Origin: Euptelea pleiosperma
Taxonomy: Eukaryota; Streptophyta; Magnoliopsida; Ranunculales; Eupteleaceae
DNA length: 64,000 nt
Direction of reading: 5' to 3'
Assembly (NCBI GenBank): GCA_035048495.1
Contig: CM068546.1
Location: 34,738,674 to 34,802,673 of the forward strand
Part shown: piece by piece, positions 44,465 to 54,469 of the stretch
How the letters are laid out: each line of letters starts with the position of its first letter
Position numbering within the stretch: position 1 is the stretch's first letter
The notes under the pieces: model-generated
Told to the model about the DNA's origin: nothing
Seen by the model: the letters and a program-made list of their open reading frames with translations, nothing else
Databases searched by the model: none
Program-made: the position numbers and the translations under genes

Positions 44465-45085
44465 ACACTTGGCACACTCTTAGAAATCATGACTGTATAA
44501 ATGTTCCCATCCCTGGGTGGACATACATACCAAACTTAATCTTGATTTGTGATTTCTAAGCATTTGATTGGAGAAATTTTCTTGAGTTGATTTTTAACCC
44601 TGGAATTTGAGTCATTATTTAGCACGTTGATCAATGTACATTTTTCGTCAATGACCAAACCATACCACCTTGCATGTCAATGGACCTTGGACCATGTGAT
44701 CATTACTCTTTTAATAATGGAGCAAATAGGGGTAATTTTAAAAAAAAAATAATTTGGCAAAATTTGAATTTTGACACCAAATAATTTATGACGTGTTATG
44801 TTACACTCTTAGAGACCACTGACGGTATAGGTGTTTGGTCATCTTTAGGTAGACCTACATATCAAAAGTCATCCTGATTAGTAATCTCTATATGTTGGAT
44901 TAGAGGCCTTTTTATTGGTTTATTTGTAATTAGGGATTTTGAGCTTTACGATCCAAAGGTTAGAAATCACTAATTAAGCTGATTTCTGGGTCTTAAGTCT
45001 ACCTAGGGATGGACCAATATACATATGGTCAGTAGCCACTAATAGTGTACCACGTGGCACACACTGTCTGTCCTCAACGTTGATG
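44465..45085. mobile_element. Two further P1 copies, degenerate
   Basis: A left half (CTTGGCACACTCTTAGAAAT to ATTTGAGTCATTATTTAGC, about 44465-44620). A near-complete copy follows (CTTAGAGACCACTGACGG to AATAGTGTACCACGTGGCAC, about 44795-45065) with centre CTGATTAGTAATC and CACTAATTAAGCTGATT. Confidence 0.6.
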
Positions 45086-45934
45086 ATGGACTCCCTCGTC
45101 AAATATTTTGACTTGGAAGGAGTTCACGTGAGTGCATGCATTTGATGTGTTTACTGTGCGTTGAAAGGTAAAAGTTGTGAGATTACCATAAAGCCCCTAA
45201 AAAGTTTTAAAAGATTATAAAAAATGAAAGAAGCAAACAAGCGATATTTTTTAAAATATTCGGGGTTGTGGGCATAACACAAGAAGGGCCTTCTCACGTT
45301 AATAAGTAGAATAGATGTGGTCGGATTGAATTTTAAAATAATTTATATTATTTAGTAGCTCGATTTCATCAAAAGTTCGTGTATTATCTACCTTACGTAT
45401 ATGGCTACACAGATCACTTTTTATGTTTTTTTTGTTTTACCAATACATATAGTGCGTTGCATCGTTAGTGATTGTATGGGTCTTTTTGGAAGATTAGTTT
45501 AGACGGACAAATCTGTAAAATGTGGCAACTAAAGGCACGAATAGAAAAATCAAAATTCTGGAACCTTCCATATAGAATAGACATGTAGTGATTAAGGGGT
45601 TATTTTTGAAAATATGGAAGAATCCGACAAAAAAAATAATTAAGTCACGATTAAGAACTGTTTTAGAAATATGAAAATAATAGATGTATACATGTTCTTT
45701 GACAGGCAACCAAGAATGAATGTCGTGTGGCCAACCCAAGTTTTAGCCTTAAAATAATAATACTTACTGCTAGCCAACTACAAAATTAAATAATTTTCCG
45801 TCAACATCATTGATTCCAAAATCCGTGAGATTTGACACCAAACTATATTTGAGTTCGAATAGATCTACACTTTCATTCTTACATCCTATTCTTACAACTG
45901 GTGGTTGCCACACATGGAGATCATATTAGACAAT

Positions 45935-46166
45935 TCAGAGTAGAACCGACCACAATGTGAGCCATGTGGCATATTAGCGATTTCTGACTGTATGGATGTT
46001 TGGCCCAATTCTTGGTGGACATTCGGACCAAATATTAGCTTGATTAGTGATTTTTAAGCATTGGATTGGAATTGTTCAGCATGGGTTGATTTTTAACCAT
46101 GGAATTTGAGCATTATTGACCATTATTTGGGGTACAAATATCCAAAGGTTTCAAATTACTAATCAG
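45935..46166. mobile_element. P1 MITE truncated by another element
   Basis: CACAATGTGAGCCATGTGGC, GACTGTATGGATGTTTGGCC, TTGACCATTATTTGGGGTAC, CAAATTACTAATCAGGC; it stops at 46166 where GGGGGACTCGCC begins. Confidence 0.65.
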
Positions 46167-46350
46167 GCCGGGGGACTCGCCTTTTCACCAATGCTCTCGG
46201 CCGTGGATTTTGAGAATCCAACGGTGGTTGTTCGATTCTCAGAATCCATGCCAGAGTTCTCGGGCGGGGATTTCGTGACAAGCATTGTTGGATTCTCCAA
46301 AATCCAGAACTGGGAGCACGAGTGCAAGGATGAGTGCAAACAGGCGAGTC
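46167..46350. mobile_element. GGGACTCGCC-ended fold-back relic
   Basis: Ends GGGGGACTCGCCTTTTCACC and inverse AAACAGGCGAGTCCC. Internal CTCTCGGCCGTGGATTTTGA and GAATCCAACGGTGGTTG recur inverted at 59803-59855. Confidence 0.5.
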
Positions 46351-47190
46351 CCTCGAGCCTGGTCCATGTTAAAATATTTCTAAAAGCCTAAAATAACTTC
46401 ATTATGGTGTTGTTGATATTATCATATAGAGATAATTTTGGAAAATTTAGTATCTTACATTTAGAGACAATTTTGAAATTTGTAACAAACTTTGTACGAC
46501 AACCTTTGTAACGACGTCACATCTATCACGTTTAGGTAAAAATAAAAAGGTCAAAAAATTATTATTTTCTAAAGAAACCTCATTTTTTTATTTTTTAAAA
46601 AATTATTGTAACGGATATACCATTTTTTTTCGGGTTTGGGCATGATAATGGGAAAAACGTAATGGGATGGAGGTGTTACCGTTAAAACGGCCGATTTTTT
46701 AAGACCAGCCTCATGAAATGTGGACCACCCAATGGACATGGTGGTGATGATGACCATCATGGCGAGGAGTAGTAGTCGATGTTTGGTTGAATTGTCCAAC
46801 ATGATTTCCATTTGGAACCTACCACTAGATGTAATAATAGATTTTTGATGTATGCTAACTTTAGAATCTTCTAATAATTATAAGTTCCCAAATGTTGCCA
46901 CAAAAAAGTTTTATGGGTAAGAATCACGTGTATCTAATACTGTTGCTCATACTATTTCCCACTAGCCCATGAATGTTTGCCCATTCCATGGTGGACTACC
47001 CTAGGTCACTGGTTCAACCGGCCGAGTCAATTGGGTTACAAAAATTAGAACGGTTTTTTCATCTATTGCTAGGTCGGGATCAACCCAACCTGGTTTTGTG
47101 ACTGGGTCACCGGGTTACCGGTTCAACTGGCCGGACTGGGCTGGGTTTAATAACATTTATAAAAGGTGACTCTTCAGAGATGGAATCAAC
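46351..47190. other. Intergenic DNA with repeat scraps
   Basis: AT-rich, with a T-family trace near 46675 (GTTACCGTTAAAACGGCCG). GGTTCAACCGGCCGAGTC and CCGGTTCAACTGGCCGGACT at 47012 and 47119 form a direct repeat. No gene is seen. Confidence 0.4.
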
Positions 47191-47650
47191 CAAGGTTTAA
47201 AAGGGACTGTTGTAACGGTTTGGGGGCGTTACCATTTTTTCCGTTATAACGAGAGAAAAAAAACGCTCAGGGACAAAAATAGAAAAATGGGAAGAAACAA
47301 AAAATAACGGAAAAAAACAATGGTCGTTATTTTTTGGTATATTTTTTCAACGTTTTAACGGTATATAACGTAATGAGGGAGGTCCGAATCTGTTATGGCA
47401 AAAATAACGGCTGTTGTAATGGATTCGGACCTCCCCCGTTACGTTATGTACTGTTAAAATGGTCAAAAAATAAAACATTATTATTCTCTATTGTAAATAA
47501 TGACCATTATTTTTTGAAAAAAAAATGTGAAAAAGGGCCATGATTTTTCATTATTTTTTTTATATTTTTCACGTTTTTAAAATTTAAAATTTTGAAATTT
47601 AAATTTCAAAGCCACTTTTTCCATTATTTATGTTTTATTTTTTATTTTTT
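47191..47650. mobile_element. T-family (hAT-like) element
   Basis: Starts CAAGGTTTAAAAGGGACTG, then TTTTTTCCGTTATAACG. GAGGTCCGAATCTGTTATGG and its inverse CGGACCTCCCCCGTTACG show internal fold-back. The right terminus is unclear. Confidence 0.55.
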
Positions 47651-48020
47651 AAAAGATAAGGCTTGATTTGAGAAAATATTGGATTTTAATTTGTACCTAA
47701 TGCAAATTGTTTGCATAAGGAGGTTGTGTAAACAATTGCTCAGGGGGTAAAATAGGTTTTTAATTGCTCGTGTGTATGTGCAAATCGCCGAATGCATGCA
47801 TACCAAACATGCGTAGGAAATGATTGCACGTGTAAACCTATTTGCACACCCAATTTGCACACGTATCAAACGCACCCATAGTAGCAATTTAGAATGCGGC
47901 AAAAATAATGGCATGGGAAATGTTCGAGTTTGATTCGGGCTTGTCATCTAGAAATGCATTCAATAATTAGGACAAACATAATTTAAAAAATAAAATATAC
48001 AAAAAGTAAAATAATGACAA
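47651..48020. other. Intergenic DNA, no feature recognised
   Basis: AT-rich sequence; the open frame on the minus strand resembles no protein family. Confidence 0.4.
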
Positions 48021-48029
48021 TTTTTATAT

Positions 48030-48686
48030 CGGAAAATTTCTAAAAAGAAAATAAACTTTAATCTATTTACAAAAAAGAATACAACTTTTCGCAAATCCCA
48101 AAAAAGAAAACGAAACGCCCTTTCAAAGGGCGTTTCATTACGTGGCACATGTTTATGAAAGGGCGTTTGTCAGTAAAAAACGTCATTTTAAAGGGCGTTT
48201 TTCAGTAATAGACGCCTTTTTAAAAAAAGTCTGTCAGAAACGTCTGCCAGAAACAACTGACAGACGTTATTTTAAAGGGCGTGTGTCAGTAGAAAACGCC
48301 CTTTTAAAGGGCGTTTTTTGATACCCCAATTTTTACGCCCATTTTGGCGTACCCAGAAGATGAATCATTGGCTGATTTTTGGTGAGGATGATCTCTACGG
48401 TGAGGAGATCATCCTCACAAAAATTCAGATCATTCCGATATTCGTAGATTGGTTTAGAAGTTGAGGAATTATGGGACGTTTTTTAAAATTTCTCATGAAT
48501 AAACGCCTTTTAAAAGGGCGTTTGTCAGACGTGTCAGCCATCAGTCATTCTGACTCGACTGATTGGACTGACAGCAGACGAAACGCCCTTTGAAAGGGCG
48601 TTTGTTTTCTTTTTTTGGGATTTGCGAAAAGTTGTATTCTTTTTTGTAAATAAATTAAAGTTTATTTTCTTTTGTGCAATTTTCCG
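48030..48686. mobile_element. Complete P4 fold-back element, perfect 9-bp TSD
   Basis: Ends CGGAAAATTTCTAAAAAG and inverse TTTTGTGCAATTTTCCG. The terminal arms pair for about 100 bp through GAAACGCCCTTTCAAAGGGC. TSD TTTTTATAT at 48021-48029 and 48687-48695. The interior holds repeated AACGCCCTTTTAAAGGGCGTT-like palindromes spaced by CTGTCAG, and a P5 hairpin (48357-48450). 657 bp, non-coding. Confidence 0.85.
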
Positions 48687-49023
48687 TTTTTATATTTAAA
48701 AAAGAATTTTCATGTTCACAACTAAATAATCTGAGAATAATTCGGAAAAGTTCGTGTATTATTCGTGAATAAAACAAACTTCTTCTAATTTTGTCCCTTG
48801 TAACAAAGTGGGCCCTACTTTTGAAATTGGAAGTTCAATTTTGAATCTACTTATCAAAATCGTATCAATGTGGGCCATCTTTTTTGTCGATTAATGACTA
48901 AAGGTGGGAAAAACAGAAAAGGTGTGCTGGCCCTAAATAGTCAATAAAGAGCAGGACTCGTATCAGGCGGCTATGGGTCAATTATCTTAGAAAGACAATG
49001 AGGTTCAGGCCTAGACCTCCCTA

Positions 49024-49140
49024 TAAGGGTGTCAAATTGGAACCAGAACCGAAACACCGGTTCTAATTCTACATTTTTGTGAACCGACAAAAAAGAACCG
49101 GAACTGAAACAAAACCACCGACCGAATCTGTAAATACAAT
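49024..49140. mobile_element. AAGGGTGTCAA-ended repeat fragment
   Basis: AAGGGTGTCAAATTGGAACC, CGAAACACCGGTTCTAATTC, GAACCGACAAAAAAGAACCG; same family as 27194 and 42779. The right end is not found. Confidence 0.5.
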
Positions 49141-49544
49141 GTATCAAGAGATATTGCTAAAATTGTAATATTAACTTCTCTCTCAAAATGTGTAGCCAAA
49201 CACCATTCTTCCAGGCCGTTCCAGCATATATTCGAAGTCAAAATCACTTAAAAATTGTTAAACAGAAAAACTAAATCACAAACCATCAAATGTCGCCTTG
49301 TCCCAGTTATTTGTGATCAGAATAGCCACCTGTCAAATCACTTGGTCCCACCTAGGACACTCCTAAGAGAATCTTCTCATCCCAACCATCCATCTCTCCT
49401 ACGTAAAAGCAGAAAGACAAAAGGAGAAAGCTTAATTATTGATAAGAGACAAACCCATCACTCGGATTGCATTTATAGGGAGTTCATGCTGGAGCCCCAC
49501 AGGAGAAGTTTTCTGGAAAAGTTGATGGAAGCATGATTTAATTT

Positions 49545-49830
49545 TAAATAACGGCCATTATAACAGATTCGGACTTCCCCCGTAACTTCATGTACCGTGA
49601 AAATGCTAAAAAAAATATTATAAAGAACATTTTTTGGGTAAAGATTGTGAAAAAGATGGCCCAGCCATTATTTTTCTGCTTTTCCATTATTTTCTATTTT
49701 TTCGTTTTTGAAAATTTGAATTTCAATGCCATTTTTTCAGTTATTTACGTTATTTTTCATTTTTGCCCCTCAATGTTACAATTCGTTATAACTGAAAAAA
49801 CGGCAACGCCCCAGTCCGTTATACCGTTTT
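49545..49830. mobile_element. T-family (hAT-like) fragment
   Basis: TAACGGCCATTATAACAGAT, TTCGGACTTCCCCCGTAAC, ATTCGTTATAACTGAAAAAA and CCAGTCCGTTATACCG, ending TTTTAAACTTTGG, a decayed inverse of CAAGGTTTAAA. Confidence 0.55.
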
Positions 49831-49915
49831 AAACTTTGGATGGAAGTACTCCCAAAAGTCACAAATACAATAAACTAAATTGAATGATAAATTAGACTCT
49901 TCGTTTTATATAATT

Positions 49916-50560
49916 CGGAAAATTTCTAAAAGGAAAAAAAATTTAATCTATTTACAAAAACAAAAATAAAATTCGGACAATTCCAAAAAAAAGTTGAAAA
50001 GATTGCTGGCGAAAGTTGAAAAGGCTGACAAACCCCCTTTTGTCCACCAGCCACATGGCACACTCTTAGTGGATGCTGACCGTATGGATGTTTGATCAAT
50101 CCCTTGATGGACCTGCAGTCAAAAAATCAGCATGATTAGTAATTTACAACCTTTGGATCTTTGCACTCAAATAATGCTCAAATTCTTACGATTAAAATCA
50201 ACCCATGAAAATAACTTCAATCCAACGCTTATAAACCACAAATAACGTTTCTTTTTTGGCGTGTAGGTCCACCTAGTGATTTGCCAAACATCCATACGGT
50301 CATCGTCCAATAAGAGTGTGCCATGTGGCCCGTATCGGGACAAAAGTTTTACTCTCTATAGGTAAACGCCCTTTTAAAGGGCGTCTGTCATGTACAAACG
50401 CCATTTTAAAGGGCGTTTGTCAGCCTTTTCAGCTTTTGTCCAAGAACAATCAGTCTTTTCAGCTTTTGACCAGAGACATTACTTTTTTTTGGCAATGACA
50501 GAAATTTATATTTCTTTTTATAAATAGATTAAAATTTATTTTCTTTTTAAAAAATTTCCG
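49916..50560. mobile_element. P4 fold-back element, 9-bp TSD, with nested P1
   Basis: Ends CGGAAAATTTCTAAAAGG and inverse AAAAAATTTCCG. TATATAATT (49907-49915) and TAAATAATT (50561-50569) are a 9-bp TSD with one mismatch. Right part keeps AAACGCCCTTTTAAAGGGCG twice. A P1 copy (50029-50354) has replaced the centre. Confidence 0.8.
50029..50354. mobile_element. P1 palindromic MITE nested in P4
   Basis: Left CAGCCACATGGCACACTCTT and CTGACCGTATGGATGTTTGA; right TTTGCCAAACATCCATACGG and GGGACAAAAGTTTTACTC. The left terminus is eroded and no TSD is seen. Confidence 0.75.
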
Positions 50561-50694
50561 TAAATAATTTTATCATTTTGCGTACGTGGCAACATTTGGG
50601 AGTACTTCCATCAACTCTTAATGGTGGGGAAACCATTTTTTTTTTTTGAGTGTTCCTGCGGGCAAATTCATCTCCCACTTATACACGGAGTGAT

Positions 50695-50925
50695 GGTAGT
50701 TGCCGGTTAATTGAAAATCTGCCACATGGAACACTCTTTAGGGCCCACAGACCCTGGTGGACCTACACACAAAAAACAGTTTGATTGGTGACCTATAACC
50801 GTTGGATTCAACCATTTGTTTAGTTACTCAGATCAAATAGCTAGAGATCACAAATCAGGGTGGTTTTTGAACTGTACCAAACGCATCCACGAGCAAATAG
50901 AACGAAACAGTGTGCCACGTGGAGT
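50695..50925. mobile_element. P2 palindromic MITE
   Basis: Left TCTGCCACATGGAACACTCT with AGGGCCCACAGACC; right GTGTGCCACGTGGAGTGTTT. Centre TTTGATTGGTGACC and ATCACAAATCAGGG. Confidence 0.6.
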
Positions 50926-51499
50926 GTTTTAAAGCGACCACAACGCAGCAAGGAAATTGCGGTTGGATTATAACCAGCTCATCATCAACGGGACAAAGAT
51001 GTCTTCTTTTCTGTTGTCGTCGACAATGATTACAGGTATTACGATGAAACGTAGATAGAAGATGCCCTGCGCATGTAAGGGCCCCATATTTCTATTGCGT
51101 AATCGATCACCACCTCTTATTATATATCCCATGCATGCAGCCAATCCCTTATCTTTCTTGGTTGACACGTATTTGTGGAAAACCTTTTTGTAAATTTGTT
51201 CTACCTTGTGTTTTTGAAAAAGGAAACTACGAAAGTCATGTCCACGTGGCACGCATGGAAAAAAGAACACTATGGCCAGCTCAACTAGACAAAGATAGCT
51301 TCTTTTCTTTTGTCGTCCACAATAGCTGTTATGAGTTATGACGAAAATAACAAAATATTAATCCTTAACTTATCAACGTGACCCCACACAATCGTGTGTC
51401 AATATATGTGTTAGACTTATATGTAGGGTCAGGATTCGGGGACAAAAATTTAGATAACAAAAAATTGGTGTGGACCAATGTATAAATTATAAGTTTTAG

Positions 51500-51835
51500 A
51501 ATGGGATGATTTTTGGTGAGGATGGTCTCTATAGTGAGGAGATCATCGTCATGAAAATTCAGATCATTCCAATATTTGTAGCCAGGTTTACAAGTTGAAG
51601 AATTATGGACCGTCTATTTTACAACTAACTTGAAAACCACATTTTATGGGTTTAGAAATTTTATAATGGGTTGATTTTTTTGTAGTTGTGATCTATAGTG
51701 TGAGGAGATCATCCTCACCAAAAATCACTCATATATATACATTGACTCGTGCTATTCTTACTACCACATGCAAATGAGTTAAGAGCTGATTTTTTTTGGA
51801 GATCATCCTCACAAAAATTCAGCCCCATTCAAACA
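51500..51835. mobile_element. P5 hairpin repeats
   Basis: GGTGAGGATGGTCTC and GAGGAGATCATCGTCATG, then a second set GTGAGGAGATCATCCTCACC (51704) and GGAGATCATCCTCAC (51798). Each pair can fold. They look like eroded copies of the element at 52075-52375. Confidence 0.55.
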
Positions 51836-51919
51836 TTTGTAGCATTTTGAAAAATAAATTGAAAATTGAAAATTTTTGTACCATCTATTTTTACCGTTAA
51901 ATTAATGTCCATATTTGAG

Positions 51920-52035
51920 AGTGATTGTCTCCCCACTTATACTCCCTCTTATAGGCTTCAATAAAAAAGAGTCGACATCTTATCCCCCAACTCAACCACT
52001 AACACCCAATCTTGACAAATACTTTTTCCGAGAGA
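51920..52035 (+). mobile_element. Helitron-like fragment, opposite orientation
   Basis: GTCTCCCCACTTATACTCCC, CTTATAGGCTTCAATAA and CAATCTTGACAAATACTTTT are the inverse of the 14650-15904 unit body. Both ends are lost; (GA)n follows at 52033. Confidence 0.45.
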
Positions 52036-52074
52036 GAGAGAGAGATATGGTCCATGAAAGTTTAAAACAAGGAT

Positions 52075-52375
52075 CATGATCAGGATACAACCATATTTTA
52101 CAACCATTTTCGACAACCATTTTGGCGGACCCACATTGAAGATGAATCAATGGCTGAATTTTTGGTGAGGATGTGATCGCTGACCATATAGATCACCCCA
52201 ACAAAAAATCAGCCCATAATTCAACTTACAAATCAATGTACGAATATCAGAATGATTTAAATTTTGTGAGGATAATCACATCACCATGGAGATCATCCTC
52301 ACCAAAAATCAGCAATTATTGATTCATCTTTTAGGTGGGCCGGCCAAATGGTTGTCCCCCGATCCCGACCCTTGA
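52075..52375. mobile_element. P5 fold-back element, near complete
   Basis: Left ACAACCATTTTGGCGGACCC, GATGAATCAATGGCTGA, GGTGAGGATGTGATC; right GAGATCATCCTCACCAAAAA, TTGATTCATCTTTTAGGTGG, CCAAATGGTTGTCC. The arms are inverse over about 90 bp. Confidence 0.65.
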
Positions 52376-52519
52376 AACTAACGTGTGTGGTTGTAGCAGA
52401 AATAGGTCTGTTAATGTCCACGGGATTCAACTGGAATTATTATTTTAGGCGATACACATGTCAAGCGTCCTCAATCTCTTATTCTCTTCCATGAAACAGG
52501 TACAAGACAACAAATTTGA

Positions 52520-52923
52520 GAGTAAAACTTGTGTCACAAGATGTTGCGACGGAAGCCGGTCACAGCACTCAATACGATCCACGTGGCATACGATCATAGG
52601 TTTCTGACCGTATGGATGTTTGGCCAGTCCCTCCTTAGACATACAAACCAAAAATCAGCCTGATTAGTGATTTACAACCTTTGGAATTTTGGACCCAAAT
52701 AACGCTCAATAATGCTCCAATTCTTACCGTTAAAATCAACCTATGAAAATAACTTCAATCGAATCGCTTAAAAATCACTAATCACGCTAATTGTTTGTGT
52801 ACCAGTCCACGAGGGACTGGCCAAACATCCATACGGTCATCGTCCTCTAATAGTGTGCCACGTGCTCCTGTTTAGTGCTGTGACCGGCTTCTGTCACAAC
52901 ATCTTGTAACACAAGTTTTACTC
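52520..52923. mobile_element. Complete P1 MITE, perfect 9-bp TSD CAAATTTGA
   Basis: Ends GAGTAAAACTTGTGTCACAA and inverse CTTGTAACACAAGTTTTACTC-type terminus. CAAATTTGA at 52511-52519 and 52924-52932. Arms CTGACCGTATGGATGTTTGG and CTGGCCAAACATCCATACGG. The homologous site in segment B (about 42188-42212) has no insertion. Confidence 0.93.
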
Positions 52924-53142
52924 CAAATTTGACACTCTCTTGTCGTTCGGTCACGGTTCTCTCTCATGTCCATGACATCATGTCTGACGAATAATCTGAA
53001 ATGTTGACAGTTGGCAATTAATGAGAAACGTGTCATAGAAAAATGTTGATCGGCTGACTGACCCATTGCCAAATGATTCGATCAAGATTGCTTATCATTC
53101 CATCAATCACGTGACAAGAATATGCCACTGGCTCATATTGGA

Positions 53143-53188
53143 GAGTAAGTAACTTCGCTGACCGGCAGTGATCAGCGAAGTTCTACTC
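53143..53188. repeat. 46-bp palindrome with GAGTA-type ends
   Basis: GAGTAAGTAACTTCGCTGAC and inverse GATCAGCGAAGTTCTACTC around CGGCAGT. It looks like two P1-class termini joined without an interior. A similar sequence is at 29691-29735. Confidence 0.6.
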
Positions 53189-53696
53189 CTCACCCCCATT
53201 CTCTTATCTAGAGATAGATTTGCTTATCAAACAAAAGAAAACAAAGCAAAGTCTCTCTATAACTCCATGAGGTCATTAGTGACGTCTTTCGTATTTGATA
53301 TTCATGTGGGTCCCTACTTCATAAGAGGGTGCTGTGACATCATAAGGATATACGAGGTCCACGTCACGTCACGTCGACATGATCAATCAACAACAAGGAT
53401 CTTAATCGTGTGATCTAGGAATGAATTTATTGATTTTCTAAATGAAATGCGATTGACCTGGTTACAATTATTTACTAGTAGGTCCATTTCATCATCTACC
53501 TTACGTGTACGGCTACACAATTTTACACCCTAGGATTTGCTACTCTTTTGTTTTATGAGGAATATATGGCAGCCAGATTTGACACGAAATGATATTTGAA
53601 TTAGAATAACACTGTTGTGGGCCCACATGACGATCAGATTGCACGATCCAACCTTTATTATGATTTCTGTTCCCTCCAACATTCGAAGCATGGTTT

Positions 53697-53925
53697 AAAA
53701 AATGACCGTCATACAAAATAACGGCCGTTAAAGACATCCCCCGTTACATTACATACTATTTTAACGTTCAGAAAATTTCATTATAACAGCCTTTTTTTTG
53801 TTTTTTTTGAAAATAACGTTTATATCAACCTTTAGTTTATGAAATTTTTTGTTAAAAATAAATACTGTTATTTTTCGTTATTTACCTTTATAAATTTAAC
53901 AGAAAATTTTTTAAACGAAAATATA
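53697..53925. mobile_element. T-family (hAT-like) fragment
   Basis: CATGGTTTAAAAAATGACCG start, ATAACGGCCGTTAAAGACAT, CCCCCGTTACATTACATAC; the right part is AT-rich and undefined. Confidence 0.5.
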
Positions 53926-53930
53926 TTTAA

Positions 53931-54457
53931 GGGCCTGTTTGGTAACGCACCGCGGCGGGCAAATAAAATATTTAGCCGCGCAAATATTCACCCGGCTGTG
54001 TTTGGCAGCCACCCGCCCTTGACAAATATTTAGCCGGGCCCACATATTTGCCCTCCGCGGCGGGAAAACATTTGATCACACCCCCCCCCCCCCCCCCCCC
54101 CCCTGTGAAAATATTTTCACGCCGATTATGCCTTGGTGAGAAAATTTTATTTTATTGCCGGAAAATCACTATTTTCAATAAAAATTAATTTTTTAATATA
54201 TAAAAAAGATAAAAATGAATTTTTTTTATTCTTTGACATAATATGTGGTTCCCACACTGACCCAACCTATTTTTGACTTACTTTGATATGTGGGACCCAC
54301 TCAAATTGAAAGAAAATGAAGTAAGCTGAAGCGAGCTAGCTCGTACACGTACCAAACATTGTTAAATATTGCTATGAGCAAATATTTAGCTAAGATAATA
54401 TTCGCTTGGCTAAATATTCGCCGTCGGAACTCTTTTTCTCACGTACCAAACAGGCCC
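53931..54457. mobile_element. PIF/Harbinger (Tourist-like) MITE, TAA TSD
   Basis: Ends GGGCCTGTTTGGTAACGCAC and inverse CACGTACCAAACAGGCCC. TAA precedes (53928-53930) and follows (54458-54460). CACCGCGGCGGGCAAATA and its inverse parts repeat inside. A 23-C run is at 54081-54103. 527 bp, non-coding. Confidence 0.85.
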
Positions 54458-54469
54458 TAAATGTATTTA

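Larger units (their letters stand above)
40345..45940. repeat. Segment B of the collinear repeat
   Basis: Shared with A: GTTGAGGCTATTGACCACTG (40598), ATGTTCAAACCATCCAAGAA (40786), AAAGCTTGTAGAATTTTTGT (40967). Shared with C: GAGAATCTTCTCATCC (40462), GTAAGGGCCCCAC (42063), TGTGGTTGTAGCGGAAATCG (42105), ACGGGATTCAACTGGAATTA (42139), CTTGGTCACGCTTCTCTCTT (42215), CATCTACC-like ATCTACCTTACGTATATGGC (45386), AGATTTGACACCAAACTATA (45828). It is expanded by LINE, Tourist and P1 insertions. Confidence 0.7.
49300..53665. repeat. Segment C of the collinear repeat
   Basis: Anchors in B order: GAGAATCTTCTCATCC (49368), ATGTAAGGGCCCC (51075), CCATGCATGCAGCC (51129, also in A), TGTGGTTGTAGCAGAAATAG (52387), ACGGGATTCAACTGGAATTA (52419), TTCGGTCACGGTTCTCTCTC (52945), ATCTACCTTACGTGTACGGC (53494), AGATTTGACACGAAATGATA (53576). 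It is expanded by P4, P5 and P1 insertions. Confidence 0.7.

Noticed and set aside
46116..46391. 91-codon open frame across 46167
   Set aside because: It bridges a P1 MITE and a separate fold-back relic; the frame is a chance fusion of two repeats.
48120..48320. Regularly spaced AAAGGGCGTT palindromes as a CRISPR-like array
   Set aside because: The genome is a plant, spacers are not unique sequences of constant length, and the whole lies inside a fold-back element with a TSD.
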